A stretch of 64,000 nucleotides of DNA from Pinus tabuliformis (lineage: Eukaryota; Streptophyta; Pinopsida; Pinales; Pinaceae), in assembly GCA_031772625.1 (NCBI GenBank), contig CM062815.1, positions 914,840,979 to 914,904,978 on the forward strand. Direction: 5' to 3'. Position numbers and translations under genes: made by a program. Each line of letters begins with the position of its first letter. Position 1 is the stretch's first letter. Of the stretch, positions 34,423 to 47,022 are shown piece by piece. Below the pieces are notes generated by a model that saw nothing but the letters and a program-made list of their open reading frames with translations, was not told where the DNA came from and did not search any database.

Positions 34423-34949
34423 GAAATGGAAACAAGAAATTCTAGTTTAATTTGTCTTTGAATTAAAGTGTGAATTAAAATAGACTTATTTTCTCATAAA
34501 AAATTTAAAATAGTTAATTAAGATTGATTAACTTAATTTATTTAGGAAATTCAAATTGGAAGTCTTTTAGAAGACGTGTATATGCTCTCCCTAACTTATA
34601 GGAGTTAAGGATGAGATATGAATGAGTTGTAATTAGTTAACTCAGTTTATTGAGTTAAGCCCAATTAAATTAGTTCCAATCAGTTTCAGGAACTAATAGC
34701 GAGTAAATAGTTAGTTGGGATACTAGTGACCTAATTTGTGCTACTCTAGTTAACTAAAGGTTCCACCATCAGAAACTCATGCATGTTGATTCTAAGAAAG
34801 ACCCAATTGAGACTAGAGTGCAAGGACAATGTTCTAATTGCTTTATATTTTTCTAAGTTGCACTGATAGTGGATGAAATCAGGAAGTAATCCTTGAGGGA
34901 TTGCACTATTTTTAGAGGTTTTATTTCCATTTAAATAAAAGTATCCTTT
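34417..34949 (+). repeat. 3' LTR of the Copia element, first piece
   Basis: It matches the start of 29300-30166 until the Tat-2 insertion. Its last five bases CCTTT are the left target duplication of Tat-2 (CCTTC with one C-to-T change). Confidence 0.85.
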
Positions 34950-35217
34950 TGTTTTGCTATACAGCAACCCTCCCCATTTCAAAATTTTTATCCAAAACTT
35001 TAACAAGAAATGGGTCCCCTTTTTAAGACTTAGTTAAAATCAATAATTCAATAATAATCACAAACTTTGATTTAACCACTTAACACATGAAAGTCCTTAT
35101 GAAAAGGTCCGATCCGACATAAATATCAACCAAGAACTTTTTGTAAAACAAATGTAAAATAATATGTTGCATCCTTTATTTAAAGGATAGACTTAAAAGG
35201 CTCTCATTGGCAAATCT

Positions 35218-35645
35218 CCGATGCGATAATGCTATCGAAAAGCACAAATCACAAGTCATCAAAGAAGCATTCCAATAGTCCACTCAAATCTCCCAATGCG
35301 ATAATATAATCGCAATCGGCCATCATTGAATGCATCAGACACATAACTATCTATTGGCATTCGCCGATGCAATTTCATTAAAAGCGCACTTTTAGATAAA
35401 AGGTTGCTAAACGAATGTTTGCGGGTTGAAACCTTAAATCAATTATAAATGAAAAACAAAGGATTTATTGATTATCCCGCCTTCCCATGATAACTCACTT
35501 TTATCGCAATCAAAGCTATGTATGGAAACAGCTAAAGCTTAACCTTTGTGCCTCCCGATCTGCGATATGCGATTTTCGCTAATCGCTGATCGAGAAAGAC
35601 AAGAGATCCACTTTAAAGGATTTTTACTAATATGTGTGATGCGAC
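35218..35645 (+). promoter_or_regulatory. Cluster of GCGAT/ATCGC motifs upstream of the Tat-2 LTR gene
   Basis: In an AT-rich background the pentamer GCGAT or its complement ATCGC recurs about eight or nine times, several as inverted pairs (GATGCGATAAT ... ATCG; ATGCGATAAT ... AATCGCAATCGG; CTGCGATATGCGATTTTCGC). The 3' LTR has the same array with CpG decay (about 47290-47720). I infer factor-binding sites; the factor is unknown. Confidence 0.4.
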
Positions 35646-35863
35646 ATATAATTATGACATTTAAGTATCACGATTGGCGGTTATGGAAGCCATTAATAGA
35701 GATGTTAAGGTTGAATCCTTTGAGGATTTCATCTATGGTAATAGTTAAGTTCATATTGCTTAGCACGCTTGAATTACCATTAATATTTTTATTCTACGTT
35801 GTCTTTGAACAAGTTTTTCTCTATTACGTTCTTTTGTTTCTTTTACAAAGCAAGTTTGAGTTG

Positions 35864-38602
35864 ATGAATCCAGCAAAAATGACAAAGAAATCAAAGAAAC
35901 CAAAGGCCCCCATCATAGCCAAAGAGGAACCAGTGAAGAAGGTCTTGATATCTGATACTACTTGCCTCGGTCTAGGCAAGGCTTCATGGGAAAGTATTTA
36001 TAATTTACTGGAAGTCGAGGATCCGGAAGAGATAGAAGAAGTGGCAACAACAGATTCCACAGACAAGTCAGAGAATACTCTTAAGGATTTGGCCAACTCC
36101 TATCTTCATAGAATAGCAGCCCGCGCCAAAGTTTTACCCTATAATGACTTGGTCAGATGGGTTATTAAAAGCATCAATATCACAAACAAAACTTTCTTTA
36201 CAGCTGATGGAAGAATGTTCAGGTCATTCATAGCAGAAGACATCAAAAGAATGTACCATTTTCCTGAACCGTAGAAGCGATATAACAAAGGATTTTTGGA
36301 GGCTTTTGCCAAATAAAATGCCATCGAATTGGACCCTATCAGACAGTGGAGGCATTTTCTAACCAAACACAAGCATGAATCATCGAGTATGTACTCCGTA
36401 GATTCATTAGCATCTCCTTACTATTATGCTGGTGCTATGATGTGTAGACTCTTTGGAGTCCATGATTCTGCCAAATTTTCTATAGAGATGGTACCTTTAA
36501 TGGAGGCTGCAGTTAATTCTTATATCATGGATTGGGCGACCATTTTGTCTAATAAAATGGCCAACCAAATACTTGATTATAGGAAAAACAGGTTCGTGAC
36601 TACCTGGGTAATACCCCCGTTTTATATGAGTGCTTATATTGTGGACACTATCTGTTTCAATTCTGAATATCCCATTCTAGGATGGAAATGGACTCCACAG
36701 GACCTGAACCCCATTCATATCTATCATAAGGAATTGTGGAAAGCCCATTACAAAAATCATCTTTATAGAATTTGTCATGGTTTTATCCTCCCTGTGTATT
36801 ATGCCATATTCAATAAACCTGCTCCTAGGTTGTTCGAGGAAGCCTGTGTCGACCTCACTTCAATTAGTAGCTAGTTTGATGAATAAAAGTTCACCAATAT
36901 CAGATTTTTTGGTAGCACTACTGACCCACATGTCCTTCCCTTATACATCCTTGATAAGTTACTTGCCAGAGAGTTAGCATATCAGATAACAGTAGAAGGG
37001 ATGTCAAGGAACCTAAAGGAGTCTAAAAAGAATATGTGGCCTTCATTCCCCCTTTGATGTGGTGCTTTCACACTGCATGACTTCAAACATGCAAAGAAGG
37101 AAGCCGAGAAAATAAAAATGTTAAAGTTAACAGTCATCCCAAAAAGGCAGTATGATCCTAAATCTGTTGCCTACAATGTCACTTCTCAGGCCAAAATCGC
37201 TAAGTTTGAACATGAGAAGGATAGTTATGATGATTTGTTTGCTTCAACCAAGTTATTTTCTCAAGTGAAACAACTAGCAAAAATCAAATTGGGAGCAGAG
37301 GGACTAGAGGAATTTTACAAGTTCAGGACACAAAGATTGCAAACATTGCCTCTGGACTTGTTAAATACTACCTCTATGGTGCAACTAGAAGGCCACTGTG
37401 AAGAGAAAATTATTGAAAGAACTCCTCAAAAGGAAAAGACCCCAGAAAGGGAGCAGACACAGAAAAGAACTAGTGAGCCTCTCGATACGAATATCAATAT
37501 TGATCTTACTTTCCTCAAGGAATATGAGCAGTTCAACCTAATCATCAATAACTCGAATAGATCACAAGAGCTCACTACACTAAAAATGCCTACGGTGCAA
37601 AAGCCAGAAGTTATTACTATTCCGATTGAAAGGACAAGCGGCCTACCCAAAATTCACCAGGACATAGAGATCATTCCCAAGAATCCTACTGAGGAGATTG
37701 TACTACAAACTGAAGAAATACCACCTCTCAATGTCTTCTACAGTCTGAAGCACAGGGCTATAGTTAAAAGACAGAGGAAGAAGAGGAAAATTGATCAAAG
37801 TCCTCTTTTAACTCGTCAAGCAGAAATGATGAACGTGGCAGGGAAAGCAGATGTCAATCCCTCCAAGGATTTAATAAAGCTATCTTAGTATGCATGAGCT
37901 TACACAGCAGCGACAATGGATAAAGCCTCAAAAGTCAACCATCTGATGAGGGAAAAGGATAAGATGATTACCCAACTTGAGGTGCAATCAGCAGAGCAAC
38001 AACAAAAGATAAATCAGCTTGAACAGCAGTTAATAGAGCAGAGGCAGCAAAATGAGCGATTAAAAGAGCAGTTGAAACTAGAAAAACAGAGGATTGATAA
38101 GCAGACTCTCCATAAACAATAGGATTTGTCTTAGGAATTGAGCAGGCTTCAGATGTTAAGTAAGAAAGAAAAGAAGGAAAAGGAAGATCAAATTGCACAA
38201 ATGAAAGAAAAAATAGAAAGGTACAAGGGTTATCCACAGGTTAGCGAATTCAGAACAGAAGCCTTAGAAATAACTAAAGCCTTGTCTCGACAGTTGGATA
38301 TTCTTTGCCACAACATATCATTGGCCAATCCCTTATGCGATATCTCTGCATCATTGATTGAGAAGGCAGTGGACTCCATACTTGAATTGGAAAAGGCATA
38401 TGAAAGGTTAACCAATTTTCTATCTTGGGAAGATTCCAAAGAAGGAATGGTTGCCAACTTGTCAAGAATACAAGAATCACACAAGGAAATCATGTTTTCC
38501 GAATGGGAGTCCCAGCTAAGAAAAGCCGAAAGAGAAACTTCTAGATGTAGAACTGCAATGAATGGTCTGATCAAATTGATAAATAACAGTTTTCATGTCT
38601 AA
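35864..38602 (+). pseudogene. LTR-resident gene of Tat-2, 5' LTR copy (about 912 codons)
   Basis: One frame runs from ATG 35864 (MNPAKMTKKSKKPK) to TAA 38600 without frameshift but with several stops, for example at 36272, 36314, 36872, 37886 and 38120. Landmarks parallel Tat-1: TADGRMFRSFIAEDIKRMYHF (compare SPTGSILFHITPESINEMLHF), a MANQILDYRKNRF segment, and YRICHGFILPVYYAIFNKPAPRL (compare YCEFIDLFIHPAMTLLYGVPPPRL). A charged middle follows, then KRQRKKRKID (nuclear-localisation-like, near 37770), a coiled coil from about 37915 (INQLEQQLIEQRQQNERLK), and a helical C-terminus ending NNSFHV. It is not gag or pol. Function unknown; kinship to the Tat-1 gene is my inference from shared order and motifs. 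Confidence 0.75.
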
Positions 38603-39337
38603 TTTGATCACTGATTTCTCTCCAGGTAAACTCCCAAAAGCAAAGTCATTGGACCAGCATTGGAAACAGGAGCTAGCGCACAGGGAAAAATAGATTGGAG
38701 GAATCCAAAGCTTGAAATGGGAAACATTATGATTTTTCCTAGTCAAGCCACATAGCCAGCAGATAGCCATGAAATGTCTTTCGGATGCAGTCAACTGCAT
38801 GATCTCCGAACTCTCTGATGCCACCTATACAGCCTAGCTACACTCCAGGATGAGTCAACCTCCAGAAATCTAGCTCATGCTCACAATCTGCCAGCTACAA
38901 TCACAGGAAAAGAAGTCGATACAATGAACTCATTCAACTGCTTCTACACTGCTATTTTCATAATGAATCCCAAATTTTCATGTCTACAGTTAGACCAGCA
39001 CATAGCAATTTTTATTGATAATTATTTGTTATTTTTAGTATTTAAAACCCTTTCATGTATTTAGAAAGGGTCCGCAATTTGTATTAAAACTTGACTTGGG
39101 AGTTTCACTATTGTACTTCTAATATTCTTTTATCAAAAGCTGGACCAAAGTTTTTCATTTTTGTGGAAGAGGCTTTTATAGGATTTGCACTTTTGCATCG
39201 TTTGAAGGTGTTCTCAAATAGGAAAGCAGAATTTGAATGTTGTTTACATCGGGAGAATTCAAATTCATACGGTACTATTATCACTGTTTTTGTCTTATTT
39301 CTCTATGTGAATGAACATTTCTCAACATTGCTATTAT

Positions 39338-39340
<3 letters not shown>
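38603..39340 (+). other. Tat-2 5' LTR segment after the LTR gene
   Basis: I see no long frame. It is transcribed-region-like noncoding LTR sequence matching 56491-57228 in the 3' LTR. The short open stretch at about 39091-39474 runs into the TA tract and is not credible as a gene. Confidence 0.5.
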
Positions 39341-39428
<88 letters not shown>

Positions 39429-39439
39429 TATATATATAT
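39341..39439. repeat. Expanded (TA)n microsatellite in the Tat-2 5' LTR
   Basis: About 99 bp of TA dinucleotides with one interruption (TAGATA). The same site in the 3' LTR (about 57229-57238) has only about 10 bp, so the tract grew in one LTR after insertion, or was long in the other and contracted. Confidence 0.9.
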
Positions 39440-39907
39440 GTTTTTCAAGAAATTCTTTAGCTTGTCATTTCTGAATGTTTTAGAATTGTTATCATTTGGA
39501 TATATATGTCAGTGATATATATTATGATCAATGCGATAATATTTTTATTATTACTTTGTTTAACTACTTAAACAAAGTAATCATCATATGAATGCATATT
39601 TCTATTTTATGAATAAGTCATCTTTATGGTTATTTGTTTAATAGAAACAATAAAAAATCGTGTTGTTAAAAGAATACCCGGGATAGATTAGTTATATTTG
39701 TATATTTTTGCATTATAGGATAAAACACTTATCACCTTCATTATACACTACAAACCAATCACCCATCAACTCATATATCACTGGGAAACTGGTCCCATTA
39801 CATCCAGTCGGAGCCACCACACCAAACGGAAAAGGAGCTGCACTAAGGTCTGGACTGGGTGGTTTTCCCCGATGTTGATGCAACGATTTTAGAGGCACCA
39901 ACATTTT

Positions 39908-39925
39908 TGGTGCTAGGAGGCATGA
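39908..39925 (+). promoter_or_regulatory. Primer binding site candidate of Tat-2
   Basis: TGGTGCTAGGAGGCATGA starts 4 bp after the 5' LTR end. Its TGG start and position fit a PBS. It resembles the tRNA-Asn-type site TGGCGCTAGAAGGAGG imperfectly. I cannot assign the tRNA with confidence, and a competing PBS-like sequence exists at the other end (47003-47020, minus strand). Confidence 0.4.
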
Positions 39926-39959
39926 ACTGTGAATGGCAAGAAAATCAAAATATATAGCC

Positions 39960-42900
39960 CATTCTGAGAGTAAATCTCCCTCGCCATCTCCTCCAACTTC
40001 TCCCTCGCATTCTAAATCTCCAATTTTTAAATGAGAAGTTGAAAAGACAACACCCACTACTGAAAACTTGAACATATCTGACCAATCCGCTCTTGAACCC
40101 CCTGAAGTTTAGTCTTTAATTCATAAACTTCAAGGTTTTTCAATATCTCAAGATCAGTCTGAGTTATCCCAAGGCAGTGTGACTTCACAATACATTTCTT
40201 CTCAGCCTCTTACAAGATTACAGAGTGAAAATCTTGGTATTGAACCAATAGAATTTCCTCTACCTAGTCGGAAAAGATCTAGGAAGACACCTTTAGAGTC
40301 TCACAGCGAGACTCTTTCATCATCAACATCCATTTCATCCAATCCATTACAAATTCAACCATCCACTCCTCAACTTCATATCATAGTTCAACAAGGTACA
40401 GGTACTCCAACATCTCCTACCCAATCACTTACATCTACATCCTCAACTTCCTCTGTTGTTAGTGCAACAATGGCACATAATCAACCACAACCAAGGCCAT
40501 GGACAAATCCAGGGGTAGTCGCAATGCCTGCACCCTTGAGTCAGTTACTGGCCCACCCTGAAAAGTGGTTGCCAAAGTTTAACCCAGATATCGGCATACT
40601 AGCAGAAGAACACATAAACAACTTTATGTTGTCAATAAACCTAAATGGAGTGACTGAAGAAGATGTTGTTGTGAGGCTCTTCCCATACACCTTACAGGGA
40701 GCAACTGGATCATGGTATTTTTCGCTACCACCAGGATCCATTAATAGTTGGAATGCTTTTCAAGAGCAGTTTTTGACTAAGTTCGAAGATGATAGATCCA
40801 CAGTGACATTAATCAATGATCTCTCCAATCTTAAAACTGAATCAAAAGAACCCATCAAAGATTTCAACTCGTGATTTAATAAACTCTTAAATAAAATTCC
40901 TGCTACATCTAAACCCAGCGAAGAAGTTCGAAGCGAATGGTATATATTTTCTTTACCTTCGAATATAGAAATCTTCGTTGATAGGGCTGCAAAGCCCACC
41001 TTAGCAGAGAATATGAAAGAAGCGATCACCGTTGAGAAATGCATTATTGCTATAGAAAAGAAAACCACTATTGAGGAAAGAAAGTACAAAAAAGTTACTT
41101 TTAAAAATGATTCGAAAAAAAAAAGCAACTAAAGATCCATACGATATGGAGGGCTTGCAAAAGGTTTTAAATACCATGTCCAATGAAATGGTAGAGATTA
41201 AAAAACAGGTAGCTGAAACCTCCACTAAAAAGCCATCTAGTAACTTCAAAAGAGTTGAATCAAAACCACCTAATTCCATATCTAATGTAGAATCAGATCC
41301 AGATAATGATGAAGATGAGGGCACAGTCTTGTCATCCGAGGAAGCATAAGAAGATGAGATAGTTGAATGTCACGGTATGTGGGATTTCATTTTGCCTAAT
41401 TCTGATACTGAAAATGAACAGGAAGCTCTCCTAGTAAATACTAGAAGTAAAGTCACTGCAGAGCCTGTTCAACCAACTCAAAAGAAGAAAAATGCAAGCC
41501 CTACTACCAAAGATAAGGCTCCCATGAAGAAATCTTTAGTGTTGCCAACTCAAAATCAACCATCATCTTCCAATCCACCCTCATCATCTAAGACATTAGT
41601 AGTCTCTGACTCTATGGATTACAACATTATTGAAGACATGAAGAAGACTAGAGCGAATATCTCTTTGTTTGAGCTTAGCAAGCTCAAACATCAACAGAAA
41701 TTGCTACTCAAAGAGTTAAATGCAGTACACTCTTCCACTCTTCCAAATGTTGTATTATCCAAGGCAGCTAAAGGAATAGGTAAGCCACCATCAGATAAAG
41801 TAGATGCTACTGATGTTGTTTTCATTGGAGATAGATCTAATTCCCATACTCCTCCTTGTCTCTTGACCTATGAGATCTACAATAGAAATCTACACAATTG
41901 CTTAATAGATTCTGGACCTTCATCAAACATAATGCCAGCCTCGGTATGCTCAAATTAAACATTGAACCCCAGAAATCTGCAGTACATATTGTTCAACTAG
42001 ATTGAACAAAGGTTCAAGTCATGGGGGAGATTAATTCAGTCACCATTAGGTTATCAGTTGATCCTAGGGTAGTCCAGAGGATTGATATATGATTGCTAAC
42101 ATCCCTGAGTTTTATGGATTAATTTTAAGCAGGGACTGGTCTAAAGAACTCTATGCTTACATTTCTACTGATTGGTCTCATATGTGGCTTCCCTATAAAG
42201 GGAAACCAAATCAAATTAAGATCGATCGGGAGAAGCACATGACCCATACTGTAACAGAGTTTGTGTAGTACAATCAACCCATATCTTTCAATAATAACAT
42301 TCTCGTAAATTACTTAGCTGAATCATTATTTGGTAATTTTAACGCTCAATCATCACCTTTCTCTATTAATAGTTTTACATCACAGATAGAAATTTTTTCT
42401 CATACAGATACATCTAGGTGTGTGACTATTGCTGAAGAAATTGTAAATAAACATGTAGATAATCCTATATTTTGGTCCTTATATTTTGATGGGTCAAAAT
42501 CCAATGATGGTGCAAGAGCAGGATGTATTTTAATTAATCCTGAAGGGGAAAAAACTATACTATCATGCCGACTAGAATTTGAGTGTACAAATAATACTAC
42601 TGAATATGAGGCATTGATTTAAGGGCTTTATAAAGCGATATGCCTGAAGATTCAACATCTAAAATTATTTGGTGATTCTGATATTACCATCAAACAGGTA
42701 AGGAATACTATCCATTGCCTTTTTAGACACCTCAAGCATTATCAGTCATTGGTTCAAAACCTCATATCTCATTTTCTAGCATTTAATATTTCTCCCATTC
42801 CTAGATCTCAGAATGCAACAGCTGATTTATTACCCAATGTTGCTTCTAAGCTCCTTCCATTGGAGAATTACAGCCCTGATAGGTTTTCAGTCAAATTACT

Positions 42901-45900
42901 TTTTAGACCATTTGTTCCAGACAACGTCACCAATTGGCGGGTATTTAATCATAAAGAAGAAATTTTTAATTTCTTAACTTCTGAGAAATCCTATGACGAC
43001 CAGATTATTGATGAGAATGACCATGATCTTCAAAAAAAAAAAGACCAGAGGAGAATCCCATACCTAAATCCGTGGTCAAAGTTGAAGATCTTTATGATAT
43101 CAAGGATAGGTTTAAACAAGTTACTATTTCAAAACTTCAAAGTTCTACTTTGAGGTTTGAATTAATAAATCTTGGCACTGAAGCCAAACCTCAAAACATT
43201 AATCTGGGACTAGGGCTTACTTCAAAAGAAAGATTTTCCTTTATCAGATTTTTGAATAAATATAAAAATGTCTTCGCTTGGAATTATGACGATCTAGAAA
43301 CGTATGATACTTTTATCATACAGCATACAATTCCTATGATTTCTGAGGAGAAACCTGTGCAGCAAAAATTGAGGAAAATTTATTCGAATCTGGAGAGCCA
43401 GATCAAAGCAGAGTTGAATAAACTCTTGAAAGCTAAGATATTTTTTCCAGTCAGACATTCGAAATGGGTTTCTGACTTAGTACCTGTTAGATAGAAGAAC
43501 TGTGATATTAGGATTTGCATTGATTTCAGAAATCTCAATAAGGCATGCCAAAAAGATAATTTCCCATTACCAACAATGGAACAGACTCTTCATTCAGTTG
43601 CTGGTTCTGAATTAATGTCTTTTCTGGATGGTTTTTCTGGATATAACCAAATACTGGTGCATCCAGATGACAGACTGAAGACTACATTCAGAACCAAATG
43701 GGGAATATATGCCTACCAGAAAATGCCTTTCGGTTTGATTAATGCTGGAGCTACCTTCCAAAGAGAAATGGATATAGCATTCAAGTGTTTGATTAATAAT
43801 TCAGTTGTTGTCTACCTAGATGACATAACTGCCTTCTCCAAGAAAAGAGCAAATCATTTACGTGATTTGAAACAAATCTTTGAACGTTGTAAAAAGTATG
43901 GAATTTCATTAAACCCCAAGAAATCATTCTTCGCTCTTGATGAGGGTAAACTCTTAGGGTTTATCATATCTAAAAATGGAATATACATTGATCCAGAAAG
44001 AATCAAGGAGATTTCTGATATTCCACTACCACTCAATAAAAAATCAATGTAATCATTTTTAGGTCAAATAAATTTTGTAAAAAGATTTGTTCCTAATTTT
44101 TTGCAGATTGTTTTACCTTTACAGACCATGATTAAGAAAAATTCAGTTTTCAAATGGGGGCATAACGAAAAGGAAGCCTTTGATTCAATCAAACAGGCGA
44201 TCATTAATGCTCCTGCATTAAATACTCCAAATTTTTCTAATCATTTTATTTTGTATACTTTAGCATCCGAAACATATTATGCAGTTGTGTTATCACAAAT
44301 CAATGATCAACAAGTTGAAGCACCCATATCCTTCTTTAGTTCTAATCTACAAGGTGTTGAACTTAGTTATTCCGAAGTAGAAAAACAAGTTTTCGATGTG
44401 TTCAATCTATTAAACACTTTAGGCCATTCCTCCTAAAGACTCATACAAAAGTAATAGTCCCATTCTCGGCAATGAGACAATTACTAGTCCAAAGGGAAGT
44501 AGTAGAGAAGAAAGCCAACTGGGTTACAACATTACAAGAATATGATTTAGATATTAAACCAGCGAAAATTGTAAGAGGTCAAGGTTTTTGCAGGTTGCTA
44601 GCAGGAGCTTCTAATATACCAGAACATGAAGACTCACACAATGCTTTTCAAATAAATGAGATAAGTATCATGAACTCTAAATCTCAATATGCAGATTTGG
44701 TCTTTTATTTAAAAAATGGATATGTTCCTCCTAATCTCTCTTACAAAAACAAATGTTCCTTGAGATTGAAAGAAAAACACTTCGAAATCATTGATGATGT
44801 GTTATTTAGAAGGAATTATGATTCGATTTTGTTAAGATGCCTTGAAAAAATTGAAGTCCAAAAGGTGTTGCAAGAATTACATGATGGTCCAATAGGTGGA
44901 TATTTTGGAGGTGATACACCAGATCACAAGATAATACATGCTGGATATTATTGGCCCACTTTATTCAAAGACACCCATGACTATGTAAGGAAATGAAAAA
45001 CATGCCAAATTGTCAGTGGAAGATAAAGGAAACTAGCCTTTCCTTTGCAACCAGTCAACATTGAACAACCATTTGAACAATAGGGACTGGATACATAGGA
45101 GAGATTGTCCCACATTCTTCCAAGTAGCACAAATATATCCTTATAGCCACGGATTACTTCACAAAGTGGGTATAAGCAATTCCTTTGAAGATAGCCAACT
45201 CTGATGCAATCATTGAATTCATCGATCAATTCACTGTTACCAGGTTTGGCATGCCTAATGCTCTCATTTTTTATAATGCATCTTGTTTCTCTAGAAATAC
45301 CATACTTGAATTTGCTATTAACAAAGGATTTAAATTGAAATATTCTGCAAACTATTATCCTTAAGGTAATGGTTTAGCAAAATCAACCAACAAAAATCTT
45401 ATCAAGATTATTAAGAGAACTGTTGACCAGAATCAAAAGAATTGGCACAAGTCTTTGATATTTGCATTATGGGCAGACTGCATAACACAGAAGGCCTCAA
45501 TAGGTACTTCTCCATTCAACTTAGTGTATGGGAAAGAAGTTGTGATACCAACAAACTTAGCACTCCCATCTCTAGCCCTAGTGCAATTTATTGAAGAAAA
45601 TCCCTCCTCTTCTATTCAATTAAGATATGATCAAATCCTTAAATTAGAAGAGGAAAGGGAAAAAGCCAGAATTACACATGCAAAACATCAACAGATTATT
45701 AAATTTTTCTTTTGATACAAATTCTTCTGGCCCAAATGTTTTACAAATTGGTGATCTTATTTTGAAATGGGACAAAGCGCAAAACATACTAAATTTCAAA
45801 AGATGTGGCTTGGACCATTTCAAATCATTGAGAAGATAGGCTCATCAACGTTCATATTGCAAGATCTATCAGGAAAGAGAGATTCTCTTCATGTCAATTG

Positions 45901-45928
45901 GCTTATCTTGAAAAAATTCTTTACTTAA
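39960..45928 (+). pseudogene. Tat-2 gag-pol polyprotein (degenerate)
   Basis: Recognisable in order: Ser/Pro-rich gag N-terminus; gag core (about 40530-40870) ending at a TGA in the expected Arg codon (CGA) at 40872; frameshift in an A-run near 41113; DYNIIEDMKKTRANISLFEL; protease DSGPSS near 41908 (expected DSGA); archaeal-type RNase H (about 42475-42830, with FDGS, TEYEAL, GDSD, ATAD); frameshift in an A-run near 43034; RT with YLDD at 43813; RT-linked RNase H with TLAS where TDAS is expected; frameshift near 44440-44470; integrase zinc finger (YYWPTLF) then a badly broken core; C-terminus ending ILKKFFT. Several stops fit C-to-T change of CAA or CAG (42620, 44050). Same architecture as Tat-1. 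Confidence 0.85.
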
Positions 45929-47022
45929 GGAGGTAACCCCTTCTTACTTGTAAATATTCAATATGTAGTTTTGGTTGTTTAAATTTTTATCTGTAAGAAA
46001 TAAGGTTGTAAATAGTCTTCCATTGACCTTTTACTATTTGAAAATTATTTAGTGAAATATTGTAAATACTTACTTTCGATAGATGGAAACATTTAAGGAA
46101 ATGACAAAAATTTTAGAAGGTTTGATAAATATAAAACTCTGAGAACCACCTCTAAATTTGTAAAATCTTCACAAGCCTTGAAAATATTGTAAATCATTCC
46201 AAGTTTTAAAGAGCCAAGAGAGGTTATTTGTAAAAAGTAAAGACTTTTCCAAACTTAGCATCTACAACTCTTAAATTGTCATCCATAGACTCTTAAGGAG
46301 AAAGTCATTCACCCCATCCATTAAGTTTGTGATTTTTCAGAGTGTAATTCTAAAATATGTTTGATATAAAAGATAAGAGGTCTCATCATGAGCCTGCTTA
46401 CCATGATCATAGGGAACTAATTAAACTGAAATTACCAATACTACATATCAAAATAGGGTAATGGCTTATAATCATAAGACAAGGGGTCTCATCACGAGCC
46501 AGCTTTTTCAGCTCAATTACAACCAATGAATGGCACTGTCAACAGCTGGCCACCAAACCAGGACAATGGCTTTTATCTTTTAAAGAAATAAAAAGAATAG
46601 AAAATACAAAAAGGAAAAAATATGTGTAAACATATCTTTTTGAATTATCTCTCAAAAGTTATACTCTTAGATGGATGCGACAATGAATGATCAAATGGTT
46701 AAAAGGTAACCCTGTCGAGACTATAAATTTCCACTGGCAGCAGAGGCACTACCTGTGACAACAAAGTAAACTTAAAAGATAATTTTGAGAAACACCCTGC
46801 TTTATCTATACCAACCAATCAAAGCTTGAATAAGCCCAGAATGTTTTTATTTTTAATATTGGAAAAGGAATTACAACTTTTTTATTATTATATTCAGAGT
46901 TAATCTTTATCTAACTATTCTTAGATTTGTTTTCTTTATCCTCAATGGTTTCCAAATTAAGAAAGTTATAGATATTACATTACTTTCTCAGAGATAACTG
47001 TTTCTCCCAGTGAATCGCCAAT
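45929..47022 (+). other. Tat-2 internal 3' untranslated region
   Basis: About 1.1 kb without a frame. It holds an imperfect duplication: GGTCTCATCATGAGCC near 46379 and GGTCTCATCACGAGCC near 46487, each preceded by an ATAAGA block. At its right edge no polypurine tract is visible; instead the sequence ending TCGCCAAT abuts the 3' LTR (see the entry at 47003-47020). Confidence 0.5.
47003..47020 (-). promoter_or_regulatory. Inverted primer-binding-site-like sequence at the inner edge of the Tat-2 3' LTR
   Basis: On the minus strand it reads TGGCGATTCACTGGGAGA, 2 bp from the LTR. It resembles the Tat-1 PBS TGGCGACTCCACTGGGGA (first six bases identical; shared ACTGGG). On the plus strand it looks like a tRNA 3' end closing in GCCA. 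Orientation is opposite to gag-pol. Either it is a cryptic feature of this lineage or the LTR polarity has been misread. Confidence 0.4.

Larger units (their letters stand above)
34950..39903 (+). repeat. 5' LTR of Tat-2 (4954 bp)
   Basis: It begins TGTTTTGC and ends GGCACCAACA. It matches the 3' LTR throughout once the chromovirus is removed. It contains clustered GCGAT/ATCGC motifs (35218-35645), the LTR gene (35864-38602) and an expanded (TA)n tract (39341-39439) that explains nearly all of its extra length over the 3' LTR. Confidence 0.9.

Noticed and set aside
39091..39474. 127-codon plus-strand frame with a long Ile/Tyr repeat
   Set aside because: The repeat is the translated TA microsatellite; the 3' LTR counterpart lacks it.
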